A program made the position numbers and the translations under genes. The notes beneath the pieces are model-generated. The model was not told the DNA's origin. It worked only from the letters and a program-made list of their open reading frames with translations, and did not search any database. From contig SNVD02013723.1 of NCBI GenBank assembly GCA_013180625.2, positions 62,001 to 126,000 on the forward strand: a stretch of DNA of 64,000 nucleotides, written 5' to 3'. This document shows, piece by piece, positions 11,807-23,174 of this stretch; position 1 is the stretch's first letter; every line of letters begins with the position of its first letter. This stretch comes from Boswellia sacra (taxonomy: Eukaryota > Streptophyta > Magnoliopsida > Sapindales > Burseraceae).

Positions 11807-12430
11807 ATGGAATCTAAGGTGAAGAGAGTGAAGCTGCTTCAAGTTCAGGCCATGAAGAATCACAAGAAGGGTCATTTTGTTTACAATCTAGTTCTTTTCT
11901 CTCTCACAGGATTGGCCTGTAGTTTGTTCTGGATTTCTTCTCTAAGTGCTTCCATGAAGCAGTTTCTGTTTATCTATCTTCCATGTATTTGGTCTTGGTT
12001 TTCTAGCCCAAAGTGCTTGTTCATAGTTGTTAACGTCATCATTGTCTTCCTTGCTGGAGAGTCAAATTTTTTTGTGGGCTCAAACTCATCAACAGCTTCA
12101 GCTGCTGATCAGTACTACGACGAGTATGTTGAGAGAAGCAGGCCCGGAGGGGTCCCAAGTATTAGTAGTCTTCAAGAGAGAAAAGAGGAGATACCGAAGA
12201 TGATGGAGGAGAGTAATCATGATGATGAAGTTGATAAAAAAGTGATGGTGCAAGAAGAGAAAAAATTAGTTGAAGTACGAAAAGATGATCACGAAGAGAA
12301 AGACATCAATATTAATGATGGAGAAGAAGAGCCTGCTGAGGAGCTAAACAAAAGAATTGAAGACTTCATTGCCAGGGTTAACAAGCAAAGACGGCTTGAA
12401 GCCCGATCACTGCTTCGTTTCCAGGCATGA
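11807..12430 (+). CDS. DUF4408/DUF761-type membrane protein
   Basis: Single exon, 207 residues, starting at the first ATG after a TATA box. The N-terminus is basic (MESKVKRVKLL) and is followed by hydrophobic stretches at about 27-45, 50-66 and 69-83, so two or three membrane segments are likely. A long acidic and lysine-rich linker follows (about 100-180). The C-terminus holds ELNKRIEDFIARVNKQRR, the signature of the DUF761 (cotton-fibre expressed) family. Proteins with an N-terminal DUF4408 and C-terminal DUF761 are plant-specific and of unknown molecular function; some are reported in stress and growth responses. No intron is needed. Confidence 0.8.
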   Translation: MESKVKRVKLLQVQAMKNHKKGHFVYNLVLFSLTGLACSLFWISSLSASMKQFLFIYLPCIWSWFSSPKCLFIVVNVIIVFLAGESNFFVGSNSSTASAADQYYDEYVERSRPGGVPSISSLQERKEEIPKMMEESNHDDEVDKKVMVQEEKKLVEVRKDDHEEKDININDGEEEPAEELNKRIEDFIARVNKQRRLEARSLLRFQA

Positions 12431-13832
12431 TCATAAAATGATGAAAATACAATATCAATATTATTGGATCAGAAAATAAAATGTGGAGGAACTTTAATTT
12501 TGTAAACCCTGATGAAGATCTTTGTGTCCATAATAATATAGGCAAAAACTTGATGTCGTATTTAATTAGCTAATATAACTTAATTGTAATTGTTAGGACT
12601 TCTAATGTAAAATTATTAACTTCGATTTTCTGCTGCTGTTGAGTATGGATTTTTCAGTACTAGTCTATGAGTGAGTGACTGTACTGTAATGTTAATATTA
12701 ATATTATTAATGTTTCACTTCAAAAGAGTTTAAAAGGTGAAATTGACCGTAACCCATTTGAATTATTTATCTATTTTCTTGTGTGTGTGTGTGTATATAT
12801 ATATGTGTATATATATATATATGTGACATCCATAGACGGAGTTAAGAAGGGAAAAGAGCAGTTAGGGACCTTCTTAGTCGACTAATTCTGGTCGTCCCTT
12901 CTCAGATTTTGAAAAATTTTAACACGTTTAAATAAAACCCCAAATGTCTAATACTTGTTCAAAAACCTCCTACATGCTACATCTCCGCATCCCTATAAAT
13001 ATGAAAATTTTTAAAACCGCCCTTACAGATTTAATTAGCTTTTGCCCTCCTGCAACAAATTTCAAGGTACGATGCTGGTGACATCGACCATATGTTTTTA
13101 CTTATGAAATGCAAATTCAATAGAATAAACCTTGTAAACGTGTTAAGATACCCACCAAACATTTCATATGATATTGTTCCAAAATCAAAACAGGCATAAA
13201 CGTATCATTTTTTTACAAGATATTGTTAAATATATATATATATATATAAGAAGATTCAGAACAGGCATGAATATTGTTAGTATGGAGAGGTTTGGTTCAT
13301 GAGTTGTTGGTAATACATTTGTTGGTCTTTCTAATCGGAATACAAACAAATTTTGCTATAAAATATTTCAACAATCGCATGTGAACTTGATACATCCATG
13401 ATATGCCTTGTTGTCCAATTTTATGGAACAATGGATTTCCTTAGTTGTTTGTTTGTTTGTTATCTAACACGATAAAATATGCTTAAATTTTTTCTGTGTT
13501 AATTTAAAAAATTTTAAATTATGTCTTAACTTGTTTAGAGATCCAAGCTTGTTTAGTTGCCGGACCATAACCATCCTTCCCCACATGCCATGCAATCATA
13601 AAACCAATATTACTTTACACATTACTCCTCCCCTCCGTTGACAATTTGATACAATGATATGCATAGGGAAAACTCACTTCTAATTGTATAAATTAATTTA
13701 TTATTGGGTTTTCATTACTCGAATTTAATAACAATAATACTAATAAAAATCACAACTAGTTTAGGCACTCGTGTATTAACAATCAATTTTTTCAACTCTA
13801 ATATAATTTTTGTTTTGAGACCGAGAGATGAT
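12431..13832. other. Intergenic AT-rich DNA with GT/AT microsatellites
   Basis: No coding frame is convincing. Mixed GT and TA repeats occur at 12780-12825 and a short TA run near 13230. Confidence 0.5.
12780..12825. repeat. Compound GT/TA microsatellite
   Basis: Alternating GT units then TA units, repeated twice. Confidence 0.9.
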
Positions 13833-13985
13833 GGGTGAAGCTACGGTCCACCTGCTGTATGATACAGCAGGGGACTTTTTCAATTTTTTGCTTGGGAGCA
13901 AAACTTGTATTTACAAGTTTTGCTTCCATGTTACAACACAAAGCCACCTGCTGTATGATACAGCAGGTGGACCATAGCCAGACCC
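13833..13985. mobile_element. Mutator-type MITE with nested palindromes, 153 bp
   Basis: The 9-bp sequence AGAGATGAT flanks both ends (13824-13832 and 13986-13994), the target duplication length of Mutator elements. The ends are inverted repeats of about 39 bp with few mismatches (GGGTGAAGCTACGGTCC at left; GGGTCTGGCTATGGTCC on the complement at right). Each end contains CCTGCTGTAT/ATACAGCAGG, itself a near palindrome, and the middle has another palindrome centred on AAACTTGTATTTACAAGTTT. No coding capacity. Confidence 0.85.
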
Positions 13986-14341
13986 AGAGATGATATAAAA
14001 GAATTTCAAAATAAATGAATAACGTTTTAGGAAGAATCTTGCTAAATGCGTGTTTTGGATCGAAATGACGAGAGAGGCAAAAACAGCGAGAATCTTATAT
14101 TTAAAACTAAAACAATCTTTTTTAAAAATCTTAATTAATAATTCATTAATTAATTTATTTTGAAGCATATATTAATTGATTACAGTATTTTATGAAAAAA
14201 TAACTTTTGTAACGAAACAATAGGGTGTTTTATATTTCACAATTTTCTTTCAAATTGTTATTAATTAGTATCATGTCACAAACCTCCCTGAGGTTTGTCA
14301 ACATCTGATATAACTATCTCTAATTCTAAAAATACCACGTA

Positions 14342-14790
14342 CTCCGTCCTCTTTATTAAGAACATTTAAAAATTTTATTAAAAAATATAAATTTTTAAAA
14401 TTGTCATAATTAATTATTAAAAATTCAAAATTTTAAAACAAAAACATAATAATAAAACCTAAAATTTGCTAACAGTCTTCTATCAATCACTACTCTAAGA
14501 ATCTAAAAAAGAAATTACTCTATAATAAATGATACATACACTTAAAAAAATTATTAAAAAATTTACAGTAAAATTATTTATTAAAATCTTAAAATAACAA
14601 AAAGTTTGTAGCAGTTGTATGTAAGAAATTATCTTATAAAGTTTATATCTTTTAAGATAATTTCTTTGTTTCTAATTTTAATTATTTTATTATTTTAAAT
14701 TTTAAATATTTCAATAGTTAATTATGAGAAATTTGAAAATTTTATATTATTTAATAAAATTTTTTAATAATTATTAAAAGAGAGGGAAGA
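14342..14790. mobile_element. Stowaway-like MITE with long inverted repeats
   Basis: The two ends are inverted and about 80% alike over at least 70 bases. The left end begins CTCCGTCCTC beside a TA dinucleotide, and the right end also lies beside TA, as in Stowaway (Tc1/mariner) MITEs. At the centre is a perfect 14-bp hairpin (14623-14636 and 14653-14666). Boundaries are approximate. Confidence 0.5.
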
Positions 14791-15206
14791 TATATGAGAT
14801 TTCTTCATCTAGAGATGACCCCGTAGTATTTGGGCAAAGCCACACAAAAAAGTTTGTGAAATTGACCACCCTGTTAATTATAATAAACCCACGAGAAGAA
14901 ATATAATTAGCAATAAGAAAAAAATAATAATAAAGAAATACGTAAAAGGGAATCAAAAACGAAATCGAAGGTGTAATTGTGTTGTATGTGGGGGAGGGGA
15001 AGACAATTTGGGGAGAACAGCCTTTCGGAGATCTCAAGAGTCTGACCCCTCGATGTCTCCGAAGTTGTTCTTAACCTCTTTTTCTCTTCAAAAACGACTC
15101 TAAACCCATCTTGGCCTTCACCCTTCACTTTTCATATATCTTTCCTTCTTTCTATTCTATCTTGTATCTCGATTGATTTTTATTAGAAGATAGTTAGGAG
15201 AGAGCG
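14791..15206. other. Promoter and leader region of the G6PDH gene
   Basis: The sequence is AT-rich at first, then contains pyrimidine-rich leader-like DNA from about 15070. No separate gene is seen. Confidence 0.45.
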
Positions 15207-18200
15207 ATGGCCGCTTTGTCTTCTTCAGCTCATTCTTGTTCATCTCTGTGCACTCGTTCATCATCATCATCGACATCGTTGATAAATGGCCAACGTCAAC
15301 GTGTAGGCTTCTCTTCTTCTTTGCCGCAATGGGGTTTCCCAGTTAAGATATCTCTTCGATGTTTGAGAAATTCTTATCTCAATGTTGTTCTCATGCAAGA
15401 TGGTTTGTTTTCTTCTCTTCTTTTTTGGGATTTTTCTTGCTGCGTTTTTCTCTACTGGGTTGTTCTCATATATGTAGTTTTTTAGCTGTTTCGTTGTTGG
15501 TCAACCGTAAAGTTGTGAGCTTGTTTGTCGCTTTTATTGCATTACTGGTATAATGAAAGTGATTAGTTTAATTTTTTTTTTTTTAGGATTTTAGAGGACT
15601 GCAATTTGAGTTGGTTAGTCTGAGCTAACACAAAGTTCTTTTTTGTACAGAGATTTTATTTATACTTTTTATCTGAAAAGGAAAAACCTGAATTAACTAA
15701 TTTAATAATTTTCATACTCTTTTTGGTGAATAATCTTGATTAGGTTCAGTGGCCACAACATCGAAAACTCCCGTAGAAAATGAAACCCCTTTCAAGGAAT
15801 TGAAAGATGTATTGTTGTCGGGTACATCCTTAGAAGAATGTAAAGATGCAGCCGGTTCTGATATCAATGAAAATGAGTCTACTGTCAGTATTACTGTCGT
15901 TGGAGCTTCTGGGGACCTTGCCAAGAAGAAGATATTTCCAGCACTTTTTGCTCTTTATTACGAGGACTGTCTCCCAAAGGTTTTTATAGATATTTTTTTC
16001 TCATTCATTTTAATCCAACTTTTCATTCTGTGATTCAAATCAGTCTGAAAGTGTTGTGAACTTTTTATTTTAAATCTAATCTTATCTAATGTGAGTGTTT
16101 ATCTGGTTGCAGCACTTTACCATTTATGGTTATGCTCGGAGTAAAATGACTGATGCGGAACTCAGAAACATGGTTAGCAGGACCCTTACTTGCAGAATTG
16201 ATAAGAGGTGAGTCTGTCTTTATCTTTTATTTGTGATATGAAGTTGACTATTGATATTATAGATTTCTGTGGTCTCTTTGGAGGAAGTGGGCAATGTTAT
16301 TGTTGCATTTCTGTGTTTTTAAAGTTCTTAAATTTTGTTTCATTGTGAATTTTTGTAACTCAGCTTAATGTAGATTGTTAGAAGTTATACATGTTGTTTC
16401 CTTGGGTTTACAGGGAGAACTGTGATGAAAAGATGGAGGAATTTCTTAATAGATGTTTCTACCATTCTGGTCAGTATGATTCCGAGGAAAATTTTGCAGA
16501 CCTTGACAAGAAGCTGAAAAAACATGAGGTAATTAGGATACAGGCTGGGCATAGTGATAGCATTGCACATCTCACTTTGCAAGTAGTTCATCAATCGTGA
16601 TTCATGCAGCCTTTGATGCAGTTGAAGACATTTTTTATTTCCTGTATGGTGCTTCTTTTAGTGGAAAACATAGGCTGGTTGGTTGTTACCATTACAACCT
16701 CTTGTCCTTAACATTTTTCGTAATAGCATTTCATTATTATTAGTAATACAGGAGTTTTGCTTAAGGAATTTTAGCGCATATAGTGATTGTGTTTAATCAA
16801 GTAATTTAGCTTGGAGATGTGACTTGATTGAGGAAAAAAGGGACTACAATTTTAGTGCAATTGGAATATCTGAATTTGTCGCTTCTTGTCCTATTAACTA
16901 ACAATTGTTATTGTATATAAATCTCAACATATGTGTCAGAACCTTTAAGTTCTGTTGGCTATGATTCAACATCTAATGCTGATAGTCTAGTCTGAGAAAT
17001 TTGGCATGTTGGCAGGTGGAGTATCCAATGCAATTATAAGTATATTGTTTGGCAGGGTGCATGTTGGAATTTTAATTGGATTTGATGTAATATTGGGGCG
17101 TCAGCGGTGTTAAATATCATTTCACCATGCTGAATGCAACTGTCATTCTTTATATTGCAATTATTGTTTATGCCCTATCTTATATGATTCAAATAATTGA
17201 TTCTCCAGTGTATAAGATTTTATTTTTTTCCTTCTCTCTTTTGACTGGTATATCTTCATGTGCAGGCTGGCAGGGTTTCTAATCGCCTATTTTATTTGTC
17301 CATCCCTCCAAATATATTTATAGATGCAGTAAAATGTGCAAGCTCATCAGCGTCATCTGGTAATGGCTGGACAAGGGTCATTGTTGAGAAACCCTTTGGT
17401 AGAGATTCAGAATCCTCAGCTGCTTTGACTAAAGCCCTCAAACAGTATCTAGAAGAGGATCAAATATTTAGGTAGAGTTTTCTAACCATACTTGGTTCTA
17501 GTTACGGACAGAATATGGACTATTCTCTGATTGATTGGTTATATATTCTACAGGATAGATCATTATCTGGGAAAGGAGCTAGTAGAAAACTTATCTGTTC
17601 TTCGCTTCTCCAACCTCATATTTGAGCCATTATGGTCAAGGCAGTATATTAGGAACGTACAGTTGATATTCTCTGAAGATTTTGGCACTGAAGGACGTGG
17701 AGGGTATTTTCTTTTTCTTATATATGCATCTTTTTCCAATATCTGTAATGATTTTATGATTCATTTTTTTCTTCTTGTAAAATCCAGGTATTTTGATCAT
17801 TATGGAATAATTAGAGATATAATGCAGAACCATCTGCTTCAAATTCTTGCTCTGTTTGCGATGGAAACCCCTGTTAGTTTGGATGCGGAAGACATAAGAA
17901 ATGAAAAGGTTTTTACTAAAATACTGATAAGACTGCTTTTTTTTAAGATGCTACTGTCTGATATATTTGTATTTTGAGAATAAAATTGCTTTCTGGTTGC
18001 CAGGTCAAAGTTTTACGTTCTATGAGGCCTTTACAACTTGAAGATGTGGTTATAGGGCAATACAAGAGTCACACAAAAGGAGGAGTTACTTATCCAGCAT
18101 ACACAGATGATAAGACTGTGCCGAAAGATAGCTTGACTCCAACTTTTGCAGCAGCTGCCCTCTTCATAGACAATGCCAGATGGGATGGGGTGCCTTTTCT

Positions 18201-19090
18201 CATGAAAGCAGGAAAAGCATTACATTCTAAGAGGTATGCAAATTAAGATATTTTAATAAATATTTTTGTCTTGGACTAGATCAACAGTATGTGTTTGTTG
18301 TTGTTGACTTCATTTTCTTGTTTTTCTTTTCCAGGGCTGAGATAAGGGTGCAGTTCAGGCATGTGCCTGGAAATTTATACAACCGAAATTTTGGAACAGA
18401 TCTTGATCAAGCTACAAATGAGCTCGTAATACGAGTGCAACCCGATGAAGCTATTTACTTGAAGATCAATAACAAAGTCCCCGGTTTGGGAATGAGACTA
18501 GACCGTAGTAATCTAAACCTCCACTATGCAGCAAGGTAAATATGTTAACATTGTTTTTATGTGATCATAAAAAATGATGTACAATGTCTATGAAGATGAT
18601 GTTCATAATTGTTTGGGACCCACTCATACTCATATTGTTAAACCCAAAGAAGCACATAAAATGGTAGTTTCCCATGGCTGTTAAAGCATGTTAAAATATG
18701 TCCGATTTTAATTTTTAAGGTTTGAATTTTAACTGGAAGCGATCAATGAAATTGGTTTTTTTTAATTGGATTCTACTTATGCATCAGCCCATTTAATCAT
18801 TTCGTTTTGCTTACTCACCTTATCGGCGTGTTCTTTGTAGGTACTCAAAGGAGATTCCAGATGCGTATGAGAGGCTTCTACTGGATGCTATTGAAGGGGA
18901 AAGGAGGCTGTTTATCCGAAGTGATGAACTAGATGCTGCTTGGTCTCTCTTTACCCCTGTTTTGAAAGAACTAGAGGAGAAAAAGATTATCCCTGAATAC
19001 TACCCTTATGGAAGTAGGGGCCCTGTTGGGGCTCACTACCTTGCAGCCAGATACAATGTTCGGTGGGGTGACCTCAATCTAGAGCAATAG
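15207..19090 (+). CDS. G6PD: Glucose-6-phosphate 1-dehydrogenase, plastidic (P2 type)
   Basis: Ten exons: 15207-15402, 15744-15979, 16113-16207, 16414-16528, 17266-17471, 17554-17703, 17788-17908, 18004-18233, 18335-18535 and 18841-19090; 599 residues. The enzyme oxidises glucose-6-phosphate with NADP, the first step of the oxidative pentose phosphate pathway, supplying NADPH in plastids. Evidence: a Ser-rich chloroplast transit peptide of about 60 residues, the NADP-binding GASGDLA at 119-125, and the active-site RIDHYLGKE at 283-291. A cysteine pair eight residues apart (Cys171 and Cys179, TCRIDKRENC) matches the redox-regulatory pair known in potato plastid G6PDH, where thioredoxin reduction lowers activity in light. 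Length and sequence fit the P2 class (Arabidopsis G6PD2/G6PD3) better than P1. All active parts are intact. Confidence 0.96.
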
Positions 19091-20210
19091 CTGCTATGAC
19101 AGCCTAGATTATACGACCCGAAAGCTCAAAGTATCAAGTTTTTATTATCTTATCCATGTTATTAGATGAAGATATCTCTTTGATGTTTAACTAGCAGGCA
19201 GGTTTATAGAGCAAATAGAGGCCATCAAGAAAAGCATGGCAGGGCCCTTTTTACTTTTGTGAGATTTAGTAGTTTCTTCTTTGATCTACTTCTTTAGTAT
19301 CTTCCTTCTGGAAAGGCAAACAGACCGAGTCTTTTAATGCCACTCATCAATAGCCTGAATTTTCTTTTAGCGTACCTCCAAGATAATGCATATTGGAACC
19401 TTCAGTTTTATATAATTATTTAACCTGAGTTGCACTGGAAAAAAATCATTGATTTCTCTGAAAATTTTGAGCTGCAAGATAGTACTATAGTTACTACCCA
19501 CAAAATCTTTCCCTCTGCAATGATTAAAATGTGGTGATATGATACCAAACGAGCTTCATCTGTTCTGCAAACGTTCTTGGAATTAAATTGAAATGATCGC
19601 CAAAATTATTGATTACCTCTTTTATCATTTAAAAGGTTTAAATAGGCTTCTGTTAAGATTTATTATTTATCACTTTTATCATGCTGCACGGTTTCTGGAA
19701 GCACTTTTGTTCAAATCAGATAATATAAATAACTTATTTTTTAATATGTAATCCCCATATGTTTATATACTAAAATTCTCTTAAAAATGATTCAAAAGAT
19801 TTATATGGGTCATGTTACGTTAAGGTATATCATATGCAAAATTTGTATAAAAATTATAAATTTTAAATATATCAAATGCAAAATTTGTATAAAAATTATA
19901 AATTAGTATTTCAAATAGTAAATTATATCGTACAATTTTTATATATTCATTTATAATTTTATTTATATATTTATTTATAATTTTTATATAATTTTGCATA
20001 TGATACAAATATGATGTCACAGTATTTCTTGACTCTCGGGTAAGATTCTGGGTAGTTCCTACCCTTTCAGTTTTAATCTAACAATTGACAAATCAATGAA
20101 TCATGCACCCTGGCAAATTAAAAAAAAAAAAAATTGATTCGGAAGTTGCACCGGAAGATTCCGTGAAAGGCATGTACAACTTGTAAGAGAAGTGAATTAA
20201 ACAAATTAAC
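19091..20210. other. G6PDH 3' region and AT-rich intergenic DNA
   Basis: The first 300 bases or so are likely 3' UTR. A MITE-like inverted repeat is noted separately at 19808-20020. No other gene is supported. Confidence 0.5.
19808..20020. mobile_element. MITE-like inverted repeat
   Basis: The left end (CATATGCAAAATTTGTATAA) reappears inverted at the right end (near 19985-20020) over about 45 bases with gaps. The left arm is also directly duplicated at about 19825-19900. No certain target duplication. Confidence 0.4.
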
Positions 20211-20220
20211 CTATAAAAAG
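20211..20220 (+). promoter_or_regulatory. Candidate TATA box of the defensin-like gene
   Basis: CTATAAAAAG is a strong plant TATA match, 222 bases before the ATG at 20442, so the leader would be long unless it contains an intron. A two-codon ATG-AAT-TGA frame at 20359 lies in this leader. Confidence 0.45.
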
Positions 20221-20441
20221 CAACCCAACAATAAATGCAATTTTTAGTGTAACTTTTCGGCCAGATTGCGCTTCGTTGGACGCAAAAAAGAGTTAATTTA
20301 ACTGGATTTTCTTACCATCTGTAATCTAATATCTCTCTGTTCGCAAAGTGCTAGTTTGATGAATTGATCTATTACCATAAATCAATCAAGTTTCTATTGA
20401 GAAAACAAAGCTTTAGCTTTTCAACGGAGGTTAGAGTGACT

Positions 20442-20645
20442 ATGGCGTGGTTCATGGTGTTACTTCTTGTGGGCTTAATCCTCATGCAGAGTGGTCCTAA
20501 AACAGCTGGGGCAATGTTCGGCGTTGAAATGAGTCCATGCACTCTTGACAAATGCAAAGATGCTTGCAAGAAGATCCTAAATGAAAAATTCAAAAGTGCT
20601 TCTTGCTTCCACAGGACCAGTTGTATGTGCTTTCGGGGAAAATAG
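20442..20645 (+). CDS. Small secreted cysteine-rich (defensin-like) peptide
   Basis: A 67-residue protein. The ATG at 20442 is the first in this frame, because the upstream extension lacks ATG. Residues 1 to about 25 form a signal peptide (hydrophobic WFMVLLLVGLILM). The mature part has six cysteines spaced C-x4-C-x3-C-x12-C-x5-C-x1-C, with the closing CxC typical of plant defensin-like (DEFL/LCR) peptides. Such peptides act outside the cell in defence or in pollen-pistil signalling. Many family genes have an intron after the signal peptide, but here one exon suffices. It has fewer cysteines than the eight of classical defensins, so 'defensin-like' is as far as the sequence goes. Confidence 0.65.
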   Translation: MAWFMVLLLVGLILMQSGPKTAGAMFGVEMSPCTLDKCKDACKKILNEKFKSASCFHRTSCMCFRGK

Positions 20646-23174
20646 AGTTGTCTAATTGATTTGACAAAAAATTCTCAGTATGAATGCAAAGATTTTTCTA
20701 CTTGGTTTGGCAATAAATTCTTTTGTATGAATAAACTTTTTTTGGTCTTAAATTCTCGAATGGCTACTTGCCATCTATTCCAAATTGTGAGTTGTGATCC
20801 ACAAAAGTCACTGGCGACTGCCTTCTGTTCACATTTCACATCCAACTGCCTAACCCCATTTGTTTCTAATCTTGATATCCTTTAGAAAATGACAGATTAA
20901 GTTCTTGACATCAAAGCTCCCACTTAGTTCAATTCAGATCCAAATCTAAACATAGGCACCCATTCCAGACCTAGATACAACATATCATGGCCAAAACGGC
21001 AAAACCCATATACAAATAATGCAGATATGCACATATCGAAGTTGGAATTAAATATCTTTTTTAATGATACCACATTGAGTAATAACTTAATCTAAAAGAT
21101 AGCTCTCATATTAGGTCCAACAATAGTACTAAGCTTTTTCTCCAAGTTTACCAGTTTAAATGAAATCTTACCCGATCTTTAAAATGTGTACTGATGAGGC
21201 TCATCCTTTTTCAGAAGTCACATGAAGGATTATTGACTTAAAACAGAGTGTTGAATGTTATAAATTGTGGTAGCAACAGAATGATACTAGGGCTTGAGCA
21301 CGAGTAACAGTAAACAAGTGATGACAAAGTGGTTTTGTGTGCAATTTTGATACATGATATGGGGATTCTGTTCAGTTTTCTGTGATCGAGCGTCAGCTTT
21401 TGTCCAATTCCATAACCGTAGAGGAACATCTTGATAGTTGCAAATTGCAATCCCTCGTAGATAGCCAGCCACTTGACATTAAGGCCGAGGCAATCAAATG
21501 TGCTGTGATCAATGTTGTATTTTTGTGGGATTTGAAACAAAATTTGTTTGATTGCCAAGGAAAATGCAGAGACATAGAAATGAAAGCTTAAGAATGTGCA
21601 TGAAGCAAGTAGTCTTAGCCTTTTTTTTTTTTTAAATTTTTGAGTTTCTGAGTCACCAGTGCAAAAGATAAGGATTGTGTAATGATTCTGGGAAGAAAAA
21701 TGTAGAATGAGCTACTAATTACAGCAAACAAATATTGACTGGAGGGAGTGCATAAAGTATAAGCTTTGATTGCAAACAAATAGCGACTGGATGAAACCTT
21801 TTGTCATCATTAAGGTGTGAGGAGGAATTTTTAAAGCATAGGCGGTGCAGAAATGACAATTCATCGGTTTGAATGGTATTTGATTGCAACTCAAACCAAT
21901 CAAGACATCTGTGTGGAAAATAAAGCTTTCAGTAAAGGGCGAATTTAGAGACTCACAAGTTGTCAATTAAATATATCCAGGTCTTCAAGCCTACCAAATT
22001 ATGCCATTAAAGCTTCAAATTCAAGTGATGTTGGGTGAAATGTCAATAGCAAACTTTTCAAGGGACCCCCTGTTGTCGACAAGGAGGGAAACACCAAAAC
22101 TCTCATGAAAGGCATTGCGAAGACCAAACACAATTGCATTGGTGAATGGTGATTGCCGTCTCAACTGCCCGTTATGACAAGTCATTCCTTAGCACTGTTG
22201 TCAAATTCACATGGACCTTCCCAAAGTTGCATGGCAGATGAAGAGAGAGCTGCTGCAGAGCTGGACGAGGCTAAAGATTATTGAGATGTTTAACTGTGTT
22301 GCATAGGGGAAAAAAACTTATTATTTTTCCCGCTTTGCCATACCTACTTCACAGCATGTCCAATCATCTTATATTTGTTTATCAAAAAGATTGGACTGTC
22401 AGTGTAACCCATGTTTCATGATTGGCTTTGGCCCCAAATATGAAGAAAATAAGTTGAACTTTATGTCATGAAAATCTTCTAATCAGGAAAGGACCCACCT
22501 GCATATCAAAGTAATTAGACTTACAAGACTCATTTTCTCCATCATCTTCTGGTATAAAATATTGAACCTAAATGCCTCACTCATGAAGACACAATATGAA
22601 TATCAAATAGCAAACCATGTGACTAATTTGAGGCACAATAGACGCTTACATTGTTTTCAATCTTTACTTTCCTGCGTTGGTATGAGAGGGTAATATATGA
22701 AACTTAGAACTTAGGGTTACATCAATCATTGACCTTGGTCCAATTATTACCTACGTATTAGATAGAATTCATTCTAAAAAATTGGCTTGCTAAAAACGAA
22801 TACCGAAATTCTTGTAAGTCCAATATTCAAACCTTAACTTAAGTTGTGAGATTCAATTAAATCGATACAATTTATAAACCTTCAAAGTTGTTTTTCTTTC
22901 TTTTTTTATTTTGTTTTACAAAAGATTTAAATTAGATTGGAGGTAAATATTTACTAAATCTTTTATTTTTGTTTATAAATTAAAAAATAGTGGTATAGCA
23001 CCTATAAATGTTAAGTTAAATGATTGAGTAATAATTTAAGTTGAAACTTTGTGGTTCCAAATTTGAACATGAAGCCAGTACGTTGACACTAGCTTTGAAA
23101 GGTCAAGAGAGCATGTCTTTTTGAGGTCACCTTTACCAAATCAAAAGGAGGCCCCAGTTTTTGCCCCTGTTTCC
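20646..23174. other. Intergenic region with no supported gene
   Basis: Several short frames occur, among them one on the minus strand at 21238-21558 containing WLAIYEGLQFA, which faintly recalls the RNase H domain of plant retroelements. It is not long enough or conserved enough to call. From about 22860 to 23110 the DNA is AT-rich and leads into the TCP gene. Confidence 0.4.
23113..23124 (+). promoter_or_regulatory. Three-codon upstream ORF before the TCP gene
   Basis: ATG TCT TTT TGA lies 51 bases before the chosen TCP start and in another frame. It could lower translation if it is in the mature mRNA. Whether a 5' UTR intron removes it is unknown. Confidence 0.35.

Noticed and set aside
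21238..21558. Minus-strand frame with WLAIYEGLQFA resembling a retroelement RNase H domain
   Set aside because: Only about ten residues are suggestive, no catalytic residues can be placed, and the rest does not fit.
22000..22290. Possible exon-like stretch (YDKSFLSTVVKFTW when frames are shifted)
   Set aside because: It needs several frameshifts and matches no family I recognise, so it was left as intergenic.
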